Program-made: the position numbers and the translations under genes
Notes under the pieces: model-generated
What the model was told of the DNA's origin: nothing
What the model saw: the letters and a program-made list of their open reading frames with translations, nothing else
The model's database searches: none
Part shown: positions 22,939 through 34,088 of the stretch, one piece after another
Layout of the letters: the number at the start of each line of letters is the position of its first letter
How positions within the stretch are numbered: position 1 is the first letter of the stretch
Assembly (NCBI GenBank): GCA_028456385.1
Contig: JALNQF010000038.1
Span: forward strand, 62,001-126,000
Length of the DNA stretch: 64,000 nucleotides
Origin: Ophiosphaerella korrae
Lineage: Eukaryota > Ascomycota > Dothideomycetes > Pleosporales > Phaeosphaeriaceae
Reading direction: 5' to 3'

Positions 22939-23268
22939 ATGTGAACCAAGGAAATTATGAAATATGGATTGTTTGAGGGCGTTTTGGGCAGTATCGGATG
23001 GGCTAGAATGAGTGCGTCGAATCGTAGATAATGATTTATGATCTCCGTGTTACCTATTCTCTCCGAATTACGGTATCCTATCTAACACCAATACTTCACG
23101 CACAGCAACAAGTCCCAAGTGTATAAAAATCAAGTGCTTATTTCATCAACTAATACAACGACCGACCGTACAACAGCATCCTTCCCCCTTTCCATCCCCT
23201 TCCAGTAACCTATCGATTCCCCCCCCCCCCCCCCACCCCCCCATCCCCCCTCAACCTTAACCGCATTC
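22939..23268. other. Convergent 3' flanks with C-rich run
   Basis: A short intergenic stretch between two gene ends. It holds an interrupted C run at 23219-23250 (16 C, A, 7 C, AT, 6 C). The run would appear as poly(G) in the 3' UTR of the cysteine-rich secreted protein gene. Confidence 0.6.
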
Positions 23269-23857
23269 TTACACGGGCAACGCCCTACACTGAAGGCTCT
23301 TGAGCTTATCGTTGAAATCGCCCTTGTATGTGTTCCCCAAGTTGGCGCTGCCGGGGTACTCCAAGCGGAGATAGCCATCTTCCTGGACGGCGCCCGCGGA
23401 GCAATTTGTATTTCTGGAATGGAGCCATGTTAGCAACAGGTGTGATGCAGAACACGGCATATTGGGAAAAGGGGTGGGTTGGAACGTACACGAAGAACCA
23501 GCATGCGACTCCTTTGTCCGGGCCGATGGAGGAGATGAGGCCCTTGATAGGGATGCACTCTTCTATGAAGAAGTATTGATGATAGCAGGCGCCGCCCCAA
23601 TTGACGTGCTCGCAGGCTTCGATCTGAAGGTGAAGGGGATTAGTCGTATGGTGAGGATAGTGTTATGCTTGGGAAAGTCAACATACGCCGGTCTGGACCT
23701 GGCTTGGGGTAGGGGCGATGGTTTCAGGGAAGGGCAAGGATACGGTAGCTTGTATCTGGATGGGAGTGGCTTGCAATGGGTAGGGGCCGTGGATGGGTTT
23801 TGCGGCGCCTAAGATGGCGCCGAGGAAAGTGGCGAGGAAGAGGGTGATGGTGCGCAT
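23269..23857 (-). CDS. Small cysteine-rich secreted protein (effector-like)
   Basis: Three exons (23857-23687, 23623-23490, 23413-23269; introns 62 and 75 nt) give 149 aa. The N-terminus MRTITLFLATFLGAILGAA is a signal peptide. A Pro/Gln-rich segment without Cys follows. The second half has six Cys in the motifs EACEH, GGACYHQ, EECIP, VACWFF, TNCSAG and LQCRA, enough for three disulphides. The WGG.C....F pattern and aromatic spacing are loosely like beta/gamma-crystallin-type small secreted fungal proteins, but I cannot assign a family. Small size, secretion and paired cysteines make it an effector or extracellular-defence candidate. It is flanked by AT-rich non-coding DNA on the upstream side. 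All three joints are fixed by one continuous frame ending at TAA. No toxin identity is claimed. Confidence 0.8.
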
Positions 23858-24631
23858 GATTGGTAGTGGGGTATGTGAGAGACAAGACGAGAGGTAGAAT
23901 GTGTGGAGATGTAGTAAAAGTGGATTTGAACTAGGCTGATGAGATGCTGTTGACCTCCCTCTTTATACTCCTCGGGCCTCATTTACTTCCTGCTAGTTGG
24001 ACATGAAGCATGTGACGGCCGTTCGCGCTGTATGGTTTGCGACCAGAAGGGCAGCGGAACAGGTTTGCGGGATATCCGATGACATATGGTGTGTGGTTGA
24101 GTTGGTAGTTGCACAAATGCACGTTCATTTCAAACCAACATATATTTGCAACACGCGACCTATCTGTGAGCAGACTTCGCTCGTGGACCCCAGGTCTTGG
24201 TTGTAGAATTCGTGTGTTTTATTGCCCAGACAGGTCTCAATGGTCCGACGTTGTATTTGCCACTGGCCTATCTTTCGTGGCGATGCACTATATCATGGTG
24301 AACGTGTGGGAACTCAAGTGTCATTTCACAATGTAGCCGTGTTTTCTCGAGGGTCAAGCGGTCTGTCGCGTGTCGCACACCCGTCCACAGGACGTCATAG
24401 ACCTGTCTCGGAGAATATAGGTCATATCAATGATGGAACGGAAGAGTATTGAGAATTACTCCTTTACTGTTGGGGGCTTAGTCTATTAGAACATCATGGT
24501 CGTACAGGGTACAAAGACGTAAGGTGGTATCATGCGCACGTTGAACAATCCAAACAAACAGAACTCGAGCCACACATTGCCAATATCAGTCATCTATTCT
24601 CCTTCTTAGTCGAACCATGATCCGGCTGATA
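23858..24631. other. Intergenic: promoter of the secreted protein gene
   Basis: 774 bp with no supported gene or repeat. The secreted-protein end contains a TATA-like stretch (minus strand, near 23963) typical of inducible genes. Confidence 0.4.
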
Positions 24632-25795
24632 TCATGTCGCTGGCTTCGCAGGTGCATCCGGTCGATCCGGCTCGTAAGGTGTGTCCCCAAGCATCGAGGG
24701 ACCGGATGAAGAAGGTGCTGTCGGGGCAGTAGTTGTAGGTCCTCGCCCTGCTGCGGCGTGCAACCTCTGATCTAGCGCCTTCAAGGCCAAAGCTCGCCTC
24801 CTCTCGGCCTCTGCGCGTGTGGCTCCGCCTCTTCCGCCACGGCTGCTAGGGTTCATGATGCTCGGAAGGCCCCCCTCGGCGCGAGCACTCGCCTGCTCGT
24901 TGCCGGCATCGATGTCGTGGGTAGAGAAGGGCGTGCACACTCCGAGCGAGACAAGCGTGTTGTAGACGCCATCGGTGAGGGCCGCGAGGGGGGTGTATAT
25001 GGGCTCGGGGAAAAAGTGGGCAAAGGCGAATGTGTCCGAGGCGTCTCCTCTGATTACGGAACCGTCTCCTGTCGCGGCGGACGATAGCGAAGGACTGATG
25101 CGGAAAAAGCGGAGGTAGACCCAGGCGGTCATGAAGCCAAAGTATGCCAGGAACAGCGCGGTTTCGGTGCCGAGAACTATGCCTGATATGGTGTTGGCGA
25201 GCAGGAAGATGGCGGGGAAGTGCTTGACACGCATGCGGACGAGCCCTTTGGCAATGGCGACGGTGTGCTCGGGGACGAGCTGCTTGAGGGAGACAAGAAA
25301 GCCAGCCTGGATGGCGATGCCGCCAGAGATGGTGGTGTGGAGGGCAGCAGCCGAGCCGGCGACAAGGTAGCCGGCAATGTAGACGAGGAAGCTCAGGATG
25401 TTGGGGATCATGGCGACGAAGAGCACGAACTTGGTGAACTCGTGCGACCCCCATGCGCGTTCGAGATAGCGGCCGCCGTAGAAGAGGGTCAGGCCGGTGG
25501 CGACGAGGCCCAGCACGTTCTGCTCGACGACCGTGGCCAGGGCAAAGACCCAGGGATACACGATGGAGGTGCCGGGCACAATAGTGAGGTAGGGCACGCC
25601 ATTGCCCACGCCAATCAGCGGCTTCTCGACCTTCTCGACCCAGCTGGCGTGCGGGCGCAGGGCGAAGTTGAGCAGGGTGAAGAGGACGACGGCGGCGAGC
25701 AGGCTCCTGGTGAGCGGCGGGAGGTTGATGCGAGCCATGGCGGCGTGGAGGGGGGAGGGAGGGAGGGCTGAGGTCGGGACGGATGGTGGAGACAT
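24632..25795 (-). CDS. TMEM115-family (rhomboid-like) Golgi membrane protein
   Basis: A single exon of 387 aa; an alternative start at the second Met (25738, 368 aa) gives MARINLPPLTRSLLAAVV and may be the true start, because the first 19 residues are Pro/Ser-rich. Five or six membrane segments occupy about residues 30-230. Conserved parts are VPYLTIVPGTSIVYPWVFAL, the GRYLERAWGS loop, TISGGIAIQAGFLV and YFGFMTAWVYLRF. The C-terminus (about 235-387) is cytosolic and disordered. TMEM115 proteins belong to the rhomboid superfamily but lack the catalytic Ser-His pair. The human one sits in the Golgi and affects Golgi-to-ER retrograde transport and glycosylation. The same role is likely here by homology. 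Confidence 0.88.
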   Translation of the reverse strand: MSPPSVPTSALPPSPLHAAMARINLPPLTRSLLAAVVLFTLLNFALRPHASWVEKVEKPLIGVGNGVPYLTIVPGTSIVYPWVFALATVVEQNVLGLVATGLTLFYGGRYLERAWGSHEFTKFVLFVAMIPNILSFLVYIAGYLVAGSAAALHTTISGGIAIQAGFLVSLKQLVPEHTVAIAKGLVRMRVKHFPAIFLLANTISGIVLGTETALFLAYFGFMTAWVYLRFFRISPSLSSAATGDGSVIRGDASDTFAFAHFFPEPIYTPLAALTDGVYNTLVSLGVCTPFSTHDIDAGNEQASARAEGGLPSIMNPSSRGGRGGATRAEAERRRALALKALDQRLHAAAGRGPTTTAPTAPSSSGPSMLGDTPYEPDRPDAPAKPAT

Positions 25796-26025
25796 GGCTG
25801 GTCCTCATGGATGCCAGGCATTGCTAGCGTGGTGCGTGCGTGCACCGACATCTGATCCAGTCTGGCCGGCGACATGCTCAATTCCCACTGCTCACTTGCC
25901 CACCTGCCCGCCTTCCTGCCTGTATTCGACTCTCCCTCTGCCCTTTGTGCCCGCCCCCATCCGCCTGCCTGCCTGCCTGCCCGCCTACACGCGCGCGCCT
26001 GCTCCTGCTGTCCCCTGATTATGTC

Positions 26026-27959
26026 ATGTCGTTGCTCAGCAGCAATGTGGTCAACTACCTAGGTGCGCCCGCTCCCCTCCGCCCGCACATGTGTGTGCGT
26101 GTTTCTGACCGCACGCAGTCTGGCGCTACCTTCAAGAGGCCGGCTTCGGCAATGCCGCCCTCCAGCTCACGCGCTGCTGGAAACGCGACCCCGAGACGCT
26201 GCCGTTTGCCGGCAACGTCGACGCCCACATGCTCATCCGCATTCTCCAGGATGGCATGTGCTTCGACCAGCTGCAGGCCGAAGCCACCAATGTATATTCT
26301 GAGCCGCCGTGTTATATGCCCCGTGCCTGACTCCCCCAGACCGAGCCGCGATATCGATTCGGCAGCGACCACGGCCGCCCCTACTCGGCGCGCAACGGCG
26401 CCCATCTGACCCTCGACCGGGGCATTCCCGCCCACGAGCTGGCCGCCGAGGCCAACGGCGCCGTCCAGGACCCGCCGCCCAAGAAGCCCGTCAAGGGCAA
26501 GAAGCGGAAGCAGCCTAATGGCGTCGAGCCGCGCCCCGAGCCCGAGACCAATGGCGACCAGATGGACGTCGAGCACAACGGCGCCTCCCACTCCCACTCC
26601 CACGCCCACGCCGCCAACAGCCTGCGCGCCGAGTCTGAGCCGGCCGTCTCCGAGGCAGAGTCGCCCACCGTCGCCGACCTCCCCATATCCACCCTCAGCA
26701 TTGGCCACGACGCCGAGATCCAGACCGACGCCGTCGCCCATCTGGCCGCCCACACCGTCTTCGTGCCGCCGCCCAGGGATGCCGCCGGCGTCGTCGAGCA
26801 CACGTCGTGGGGCCCTGTCGAATCGGCTGTCCTGCTCGCCGCCGGCAAGTCGGTCCTCCGCGTCCATGTCATCGACAAAGAGGCCACCAGCGACGCGCCG
26901 CTGCCCGTCACCACCGCAGACATCACCATGCCAGTCACCAACTTCGAAATCACCGCCCTGTGCTGGCAGTCCCCCACCGAGATCACCGTGTCTGCCCGCG
27001 AAGAGTGCTTCAACGAGGTAAACGAGAAGATGATGATGGACAAGCTCATCAAGCTTATAGACGGCGGCTCCAACTCCCATGTCATCTCGTCGACGGCCGG
27101 CCTCGTCAACACGCTGCGCTGGAATGCGGAAAAGGAGCTGCTGCTCTCCATCTCTACCGACGGCGAGAAGGGTTCCATCAAGGTCTGGACCAACGACAGT
27201 GACTCCATCCCTGCCTGGACCGAATTCACAAACACCGTCATTTTTGATGCACTATGGATAAGCGATACAGCCTTTGTCGTCTGTGGTATAGAGCTATTCA
27301 ACATCTACGAAGTGGGCGACCAGGGCCTGACTACCCAGCGCACGCTGGAGACCCATGTGACCTGGGAGAATGTCAAGTATGACCCTTCGTCCGGCATCAT
27401 CGCTGCCCTTGGAATCGAAGGCCAGGCAAACTATCTGGGCATCCTCCACCCCAATGACTCAATCAATTTACAGACACACCTGTATCCCGATCAGTTCCCC
27501 ACCGACCTCGACTTTCGCGTGCGAACAGCAACAAATACCCTTACAAATGGTTCTTCTGTACCCGCGGTTCTCCTCGCAACCTGTTCAATGACTGGCCCCG
27601 CCCGGATATGGGATGCAAATGAGCCTTTCAAAGCTACCAAGAGGTTGCCAATCACCGACGATACTCAAGCATTCAAGATTGCTTTCTCTCCAGACGGCTT
27701 ATTGCTGGCTGCGGCTGGCCCAGACGCGGTGACTGTGTGGGATGTTGAGAAACGGGAAGTGCCTGTGGCATGCTGGCGCGCAAAAGATTGGGCAAGCGAC
27801 AAATGGAATCCCAGTGTGGATGGCGAGTTCAGTCTTGGATGGGACCCTGACAGCTCAAGGCTGTCGATCGCGCTTGGTAACCAGGTATGCATCGCCTCTA
27901 TCCAACTCGCGTCAAAAACTTACCACTTGTAGATCGCCATCATTCGAACCTCGAGGTAG
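26026..27959 (+). CDS. LisH-WD40 protein, SIF2/TBL1 type
   Basis: Four exons (26026-26062, 26119-26291, 26340-27884, 27933-27959; introns 56, 48 and 48 nt) give 593 aa. The N-terminal LisH motif (MSLLSSNVVNYLVWRYLQEA) is assembled only by the first splice and decides the start. A basic stretch (KGKKRKQ, about residue 115) resembles a nuclear signal. A His/Ser-rich linker follows, then WD40 repeats from about residue 200 to the end, for example NTLRWNAEKELLLSISTDG, GSIKVWTND and IAFSPDGLLLAAAGPDAVTVW. The last mini-exon replaces the read-through tail with IAIIRTSR, giving a final propeller strand. SIF2 in yeast and TBL1 in animals are subunits of Set3/SMRT-type histone deacetylase complexes. 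The same nuclear repressor role is inferred here. Confidence 0.88.
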
Positions 27960-28559
27960 TAGTACTTGGAGCTGGTGGGTGCGGAGCTCAATGCGACAGG
28001 TCAATCCGCCTTATAGATCCGTTCACCCTCACAGGCTTCATCCTGCACCATGTGAAGCGTGCAAGAGAAAGCGCAAATTTTTTGGCATGCAGCTGGAAAA
28101 TGGCGGAGTCATGACTCCGCGGATACCACACGAACTCACGAGGAGCGCGGGGCACATGTGGAGGCGAACAAGCGCGCTTGCCGGGTGTGGAAGCGCTGTC
28201 ATGTGTGATAGGCTCTGACCATCCAGTCATGCTTCCCGGCTACTCGACCCGATCTAAAACCCGATGCATGTCGTCCACTATTTTACCTACTTAGTGATAC
28301 CAAACACTTCGGCAATTGTCACGGCGAAACCGGGCTTGTCGACGAGGGGTGTAATAGGCATTAGTGGTGCTTACTTTCCCGTTCCTCATAAGATGCTATC
28401 ACCTCAGTGTCGTCGTACGCATACACTCCGTCTCTTCCTTTTATCTTTATTATACGATACCCACGGTGTACAGTGCAGGGCTGAGATAGCGCATCGAGGA
28501 TTTGTGATTGGATATTATTTTCGCCCAAACAGAACACATCGTCTAATATTATCTAAATA
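27960..28559. other. Intergenic, promoter of the monooxygenase gene
   Basis: 600 bp between co-directional genes. No gene or repeat seen. A TATA-like stretch (tattatacg) lies near 28450, about 110 bp upstream of the monooxygenase ATG. Confidence 0.4.
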
Positions 28560-30541
28560 ATGTCTGCGATTCCGAATCTGCCCACTGAGATGCTCGGTAC
28601 TCACGCTAATAACACCACCAATGGAGCCACAACACCATCCTTCAAACTTAATGACACGCCCATCGAAAACTTCCGGCCACTCAAGGTCATTGTCATTGGC
28701 GCAGGGTACTCTGGGATCTACTGCGGGATTCGCATACCTGAGAAGCTCAGAAATGTCGAATTGGTAATTTACGAAAAGAACGGAGGCGTAGGGGGGGTAT
28801 GGTGGGAGAATCGGTAAGCACGAACCAAATACGTCTTACAAGGTTATTCAACTAACCTGCAGCTAGATATCTCGGTTGCGCATGTGACGTGCCTTGTCAG
28901 TATTACAAGCACCCATGGTCCTTCCAAGCTGACTGTCTTCACTAGCGCATTCGTACCAATATTCATTTGAACCCAATCCAAATTGGTCCTCACTTTACGC
29001 CCCGTCAGCCGAAATACAATCATACCTAGAAGGGGTATCAAGGAAATACTCCGCGGACAGATTTATCAAATTACAGCATGAGATCAAAGGATGTTATTGG
29101 GATGACAAACTGGCCAAATGGAATGTCACAGTCCAGAATCTAGCAACTGGAGAGACTATTCATGACCAAGCCGACGTGCTAATTAGTGCAAGAGGCAATC
29201 TAAATAATCCTTCGTGGCCAGATATTGAAGGACTCGAGTCATTCAATGGGGAGGTCATGCATTCAGCAACCTGGAACGAAACGTAGGTTGTTTAACATCA
29301 AAGCAGGAACCCCATACTGACAATAGAATAGGTATGACTTCAAGAATAAGCGCGTTGGTGTAATTGGGTCAGGCTCCAGCTCCATCCAGATCGTTCCCTC
29401 TCTTCAACGGATAGTTGGAACCCAGGTCAGCACCTTTGTGCGGAGTAAAACGTGGATATCTCCATCATTTGGGCAAGAACTCTGGAATACATACGGGTTC
29501 AAAGGTTCAGCTATTCCGGAAGAGATTCGCGAACGTCTCAGGGATGATCCAGAATACTACCAGAAATTCCGTCTCTCAGTTGAGGAGGATGGAAATGGTA
29601 TCCATGCAGTCACAATGAAGGGTACTCCTATGCAACGCGATGCGAAGGATATATTCTACCAACACATGAAGAAACGGCTAGAGAGCAAGCCTGATATCTT
29701 TGAAGCACTCATCCCATCCTTCTCGCCTGGATGTCGTCGTCTTACCCCCGGACCAGGGTATCTCGAGTCTCTGACTCAACCGAACGTATCTTTTGTCACC
29801 TCGCCCATCACCAAAATCTCAGAATCCGCAATTCACACAACGGATGGTAGAGCACATGAAATCGATGCGCTTGTCTGCGCAACCGGTTTCAAAGCTTCTG
29901 CGCCACCACCTTTCCCAATGACTGGTGTGAACAATCTGACCTTGACCGAAAAATGGAAGGATCGCCCCAGCAATTACCTCTCGCACAGCATTGCCGGTTT
30001 CCCTAACCTATATACAATGCTTGGGCCCAACTCAGCCATTGGCTCCGGCTCGCTCACCAAAATGATCGAAACAGTTGGCGATTACATTGTCAAATGCATC
30101 CGCAAAATTCAAAAAGACAACATCGCGGCTATGGTTGTGAAAGAAGAGCGCGAGCAAGATTTTCTCGAGTATGCTGATGTGTATTTTGAAGGCACGGTCT
30201 TTGCAGAAGAATGTCGTAGTTGGTACAAGCATAAGAGCACTGGCAAAGTGGTCGGGCTCTGGCCAGGCTCCACGTTACACTGCAATGAGGCAATGAGGAG
30301 TCCGAGATGGGAGGACTATGTGTATAAATATGTGGACGAGCTAGAGGCTGGGGGCAAGGATAGTGGGCTTGGGGGAAAGGGAAGGGCAAATAGGATGGCT
30401 TGGCTAGGAAACGGGTGGACTGCGAATGAACGCGAGAAGAGGGATTTGGCGTGGTATTTGTATCCTGACTTTGTGGAGAAGCCAGTTGCGTCACGGCCGG
30501 AGGAGAACGAGAGGTATAGGATACGTCCATTCTCTTATTAA
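28560..30541 (+). CDS. FAD-dependent Baeyer-Villiger-type monooxygenase
   Basis: Four exons (28560-28813, 28867-28895, 28946-29282, 29332-30541; introns 53, 50 and 49 nt) give 609 aa. The FAD Rossmann motif is VIVIGAGYSG near residue 42. The 29-nt second exon gives the conserved YLGCACDVPSHSYQYS junction. The BVMO fingerprint region reads FNGEVMHSATWN, so the usual final P or D after W is N. The NADPH Rossmann motif is VGVIGSGSSS. A late ATGF-type motif (ALVCATGFKAS) is present. Such enzymes insert oxygen next to ketones or oxidise N and S atoms using NADPH and O2; substrate cannot be told. No biosynthetic neighbours (PKS, NRPS, P450) are nearby, so a catabolic or detoxifying role is as likely as secondary metabolism. 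Confidence 0.88.
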
Positions 30542-30942
30542 ATCCATATTGTAAAAGTGGACATATACTTTTCCATCTGAAGATGCTTTATCAGAAAGCC
30601 TCTTGCAATCACAAGCAAATCTGGAGAAGGCAGTGCCATTCCGCTTGCGTATTAGCGCAACGTGGGGAAGAACCGAGGCAAGTTGGTTCACATGTCGCAA
30701 CAGCTTCGATACCATCGCGTGGACGCCAGCATTGCAATTTGAGCCTCATGTGAAGGGGGCGCATAATCCAAAACAGATTTTTCGTGCACCACCATTATCT
30801 GAATAACCCGTCAAACCTCCACGTTCGCTTCAATCTCGTCAATCCCGCGCTTATTATCAGCCGCCTTGTTCGTCTCCGTCCCTTGCCGCATGACGACCAC
30901 GTTTTGACCAAAACAAAGACGAATGCCTCAAGTACAATAACC
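30542..30942. other. Intergenic between monooxygenase and ABC transporter
   Basis: 400 bp, no supported gene. The reading frame of the transporter is open upstream to about 30784, but the coding start is put at the ATG in CC-ATGG context at 30943. Confidence 0.4.
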
Positions 30943-33235
30943 ATGGCCGTCTTATCGAAGCCCTTCCTACGGCAAAAGCTATCTACTGCTAATGCGAAAT
31001 CAATCATCAACGAACTCACCACCTTGTATCTCCAGAATCGCACTCGCATCTCACGCGCCGTTTACCTCACACTATTTGTCGCCCTCATAAACCGGGTGCG
31101 TAATGCCATCGCTGAGCAAAAGGCCGCATCGCTGCGGCGCGAAGCAAAGCGCTCCTCGCCCACCAACCAGACCTCGAGTGGCGAGGGCGAAGCAACAGGG
31201 CGCAAAAAAGTCGAGCTGAACCGCGAGTTCTTCAAGAGTCTGCTGCGGCTACTAAGGATATGCATACCGGGCTGGAAAAGCAAGGAGCTGCGGCTGATTA
31301 TCAGTCATAGCGTCTTCCTGATATTGAGGACAATGATCAGTTTGTATGTTGCGGAACTAGATGGTAAGCTGGTTAGCAGTCTGGTTAGGGGAAAAGGAAA
31401 AGAGTTCTTAACGGGCTTAGTATGGTGGATGTGCGTTGCTATTCCGGCCACTTTCACGAATTCCATGGTATGTCAGGTTTGGGGTACGTGGGTGTTGTAT
31501 ACTAATGGTTGCAGCTCTCCTACCACCAGTGCAAGCTGTCATTACAGTATCGAACACGGCTGACAAACTACATTCACAACAAATACCTCTCACAAATGAC
31601 ATTCTATACCCTCTCCGCGCTCGACGATCGTATAAAGAATGCTGACCAGCTTATTACTGTCGATATCGCCAAATTCTCAAACTCCCTCGCCGAACTCTAC
31701 TCCAATCTTGCCAAACCTATCCTTGATATCATCATCTACAACTACAGTCTCTCCAGGAGTGTGGGTGGGGAGGGCCTTTTCTTCATGTCGCTACTTGTCC
31801 AGATTTCAGCGAATGTGATGCGCGCACTCACTCCACCATTTGGAAAATATGTTGCAGACGAGGCACGCCTGGAGGGCGAGTTCAGATTCCAGCATTCGAG
31901 GTTGATTGACTACAGCGAGGAGGTAGCGCTGTATGGCGGCCACGAGGCGGAGAAGGATACATTGGATAAGGGATACTTCACGCTGATCAAGCATGTAAAT
32001 CGGATACTACGGAGAAGGTTCTACCACGGCGTCATGGAGGACTTTGTCATTAAGTATTTTTGGGGTGCACTGGGGCTTCTGTTATGTAGTGTACCAGTGT
32101 TCTTCAAAGTTCCCGGCGCTGGCCAAAAGAGCATGGGCGATCGAACGGAAAGTGCGTGTACACCTACCCTCCCCCCGAAATTTCAATCTAACCCCTTTCA
32201 GATTTCATCACCAACCGACGCATGCTCCTCATGTCATCCGACGCCTTCGGCCGTGTCATGTTCTCCTACAAAGAAATCACCGAACTTGCAGGCTATACAT
32301 CTCGCGTCTCAACCCTTCTCGACGTAATCGCCGACATTCAAGCTGGCCACTTTGAAAAGGCTCTTGTTTCATCCGCATCGACCGAAGAAAATGCGGCTGT
32401 TTTACGCGGCCGAGGGACCGTAACTGAAGGCCCTGATATTGAATTCCGAAACGTCCCTATTGTTTCTCCAAACGGCGACGTTCTCGTTCGCGCCCTAACT
32501 TTCACCGTTCGCCCTGGCGACCACCTCCTCATCGTCGGCCCCAATGGCTGCGGCAAATCTTCCCTTTTCCGCATCCTCGGTGGCCTCTGGCCCGTGTACG
32601 GCGGTCACGTCCAAAAACCGCCGTTCGAAGACATTTTCTACATTCCGCAGCGCCCGTATCTTAGTCGCGGTTCTCTTCGTCAGCAGATCATCTACCCAGA
32701 CTCGCTGTATGAAATGCGTGAGAAGAATCACACAGATGATCATCTCCTGTCTATCCTACGCGTGCTCGAGATTGAATCCATCGTCGAGCGCCCGGGCGGA
32801 TGGGACGCAGAGCAGGAATGGACAGACGTTTTATCTGGTGGGCTTCAGCAGCGCGTTGCCATGGCGCGCTTGTTCTATCATTGTCCGCGTTATGCGATTT
32901 TAGACGAATGTACTAGTAGTGTTACGTTGGAGGTTGAGCGCGTCATGTACGAGGAAGCAAAGCGTCTAGGCATCACGCTCATGACAGTTAGCCATCGACG
33001 GAGTCTGTGGAAGTATCATACGAGGATTCTACAATTTGATGGACAAGGGGGTTTCTACTTTGGGGGGTTGGATGCTGAGAGGCGGGCAGTGCTTGAGGAG
33101 TAAGTTTCCTTTCCCCTTTATGTTGGTTTTATGTCCATTGGCTAATGCTGTTGTAGTGAGAAGGAGGATATCGACTTGCAGCTCAGGGCTGTACCGGATA
33201 TTGAGCGGAGGATTGCAGATTTGATGGATGCGTAG
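30943..33235 (+). CDS. Peroxisomal ABCD-family half-transporter (PXA/ALD type)
   Basis: Four exons (30943-31467, 31515-32151, 32202-33099, 33157-33235; introns 47, 50 and 57 nt) give 712 aa. The membrane half spans about residues 40-370 and carries the family's EAA-like region ([20 protein letters not shown]). The nucleotide-binding half has Walker [10 protein letters not shown] near 500, signature [14 protein letters not shown] near 597 and Walker [10 protein letters not shown] near 619, followed by the switch His (SHR). One half-transporter pairs with another; in yeast Pxa1-Pxa2 imports long-chain acyl-CoA into peroxisomes for beta-oxidation. Length fits the shorter Pxa2-like fungal forms, but which partner this is remains open. 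The last exon adds a charged tail. The start lies directly before [11 protein letters not shown], a peroxin-interaction-like N-terminus. Confidence 0.92.
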
Positions 33236-34088
33236 AAAATGGGGGACGAGGTGGGTTAGGTTTCGGATGCGAGGCGCGACGTTGGTTGAGGATAATATAG
33301 CGACATGTATGAATATATACTACGGTTATCAGAACACTGGTCATTGCAACTCGGAGAAGTAGGGCCAACTTAGCAAGGAGGTCTGACATGATGGATGGTG
33401 ATGAAGTGTGAAGAGTTGGTCACGGTATAAGCTCTGTTGATAGAGTGCAGTTGCAGTATTGGTTATATGCGTTGTTGGTGTAGAAGATGGTGTAAATGAA
33501 GGTACTATTGCTTGTAGTGAATAGGTGGACTGAAAGATGCGTTCTGCGTTGTGGGAGTGCAGGGTGATGAAGGAGCTCTCGTGACTTGAGACACAGCACA
33601 GAAACAGCACCTTGCTCTTGCTACTTTAGAAGAGGGATGCACTTGATGAATTCCATTTGTCTTGAAATGCGAAGGGATAATCTTCTGTATAACTACTGTA
33701 AATAGACGTGCATCTTCAGACAGCACGTGTTCGTGAGATCGTGCCAAGCTACATAGGGCTGTATCACATGCAAAGAGATAGATGGTATCTTATTACGTCT
33801 GGAATCATGCGATTGTTGTCTACATGTGATGTCACGCGTTATTCAGAACCATGGGGTTGGTGGGTCTGGGGGGAGATGTCGCGCTAGACTAGTCAGGCCT
33901 AGAGCGCGGATGCTCCCGCAACCTGCCGAACGCGCTAGTGCTGGCCCCTCAAAAGGTGGAAATCTTCCTCACTACTTCCTTCCTTATCCACACGCGTCTT
34001 TCAACACTCGCAGCTGCTATTGTCCGCACAACACGCCTGCTGCTTGTTATTCACGCTTTCCAACAACTCTCAACTGCATTGTACTACA
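33236..34088. other. Intergenic, promoter of the CAP-Gly gene
   Basis: No supported gene. The last 100 bp are C/T-rich, like a fungal leader. The CAP-Gly reading frame is open from 34020, but the CAP-Gly fold begins right after the ATG at 34089. Confidence 0.4.
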
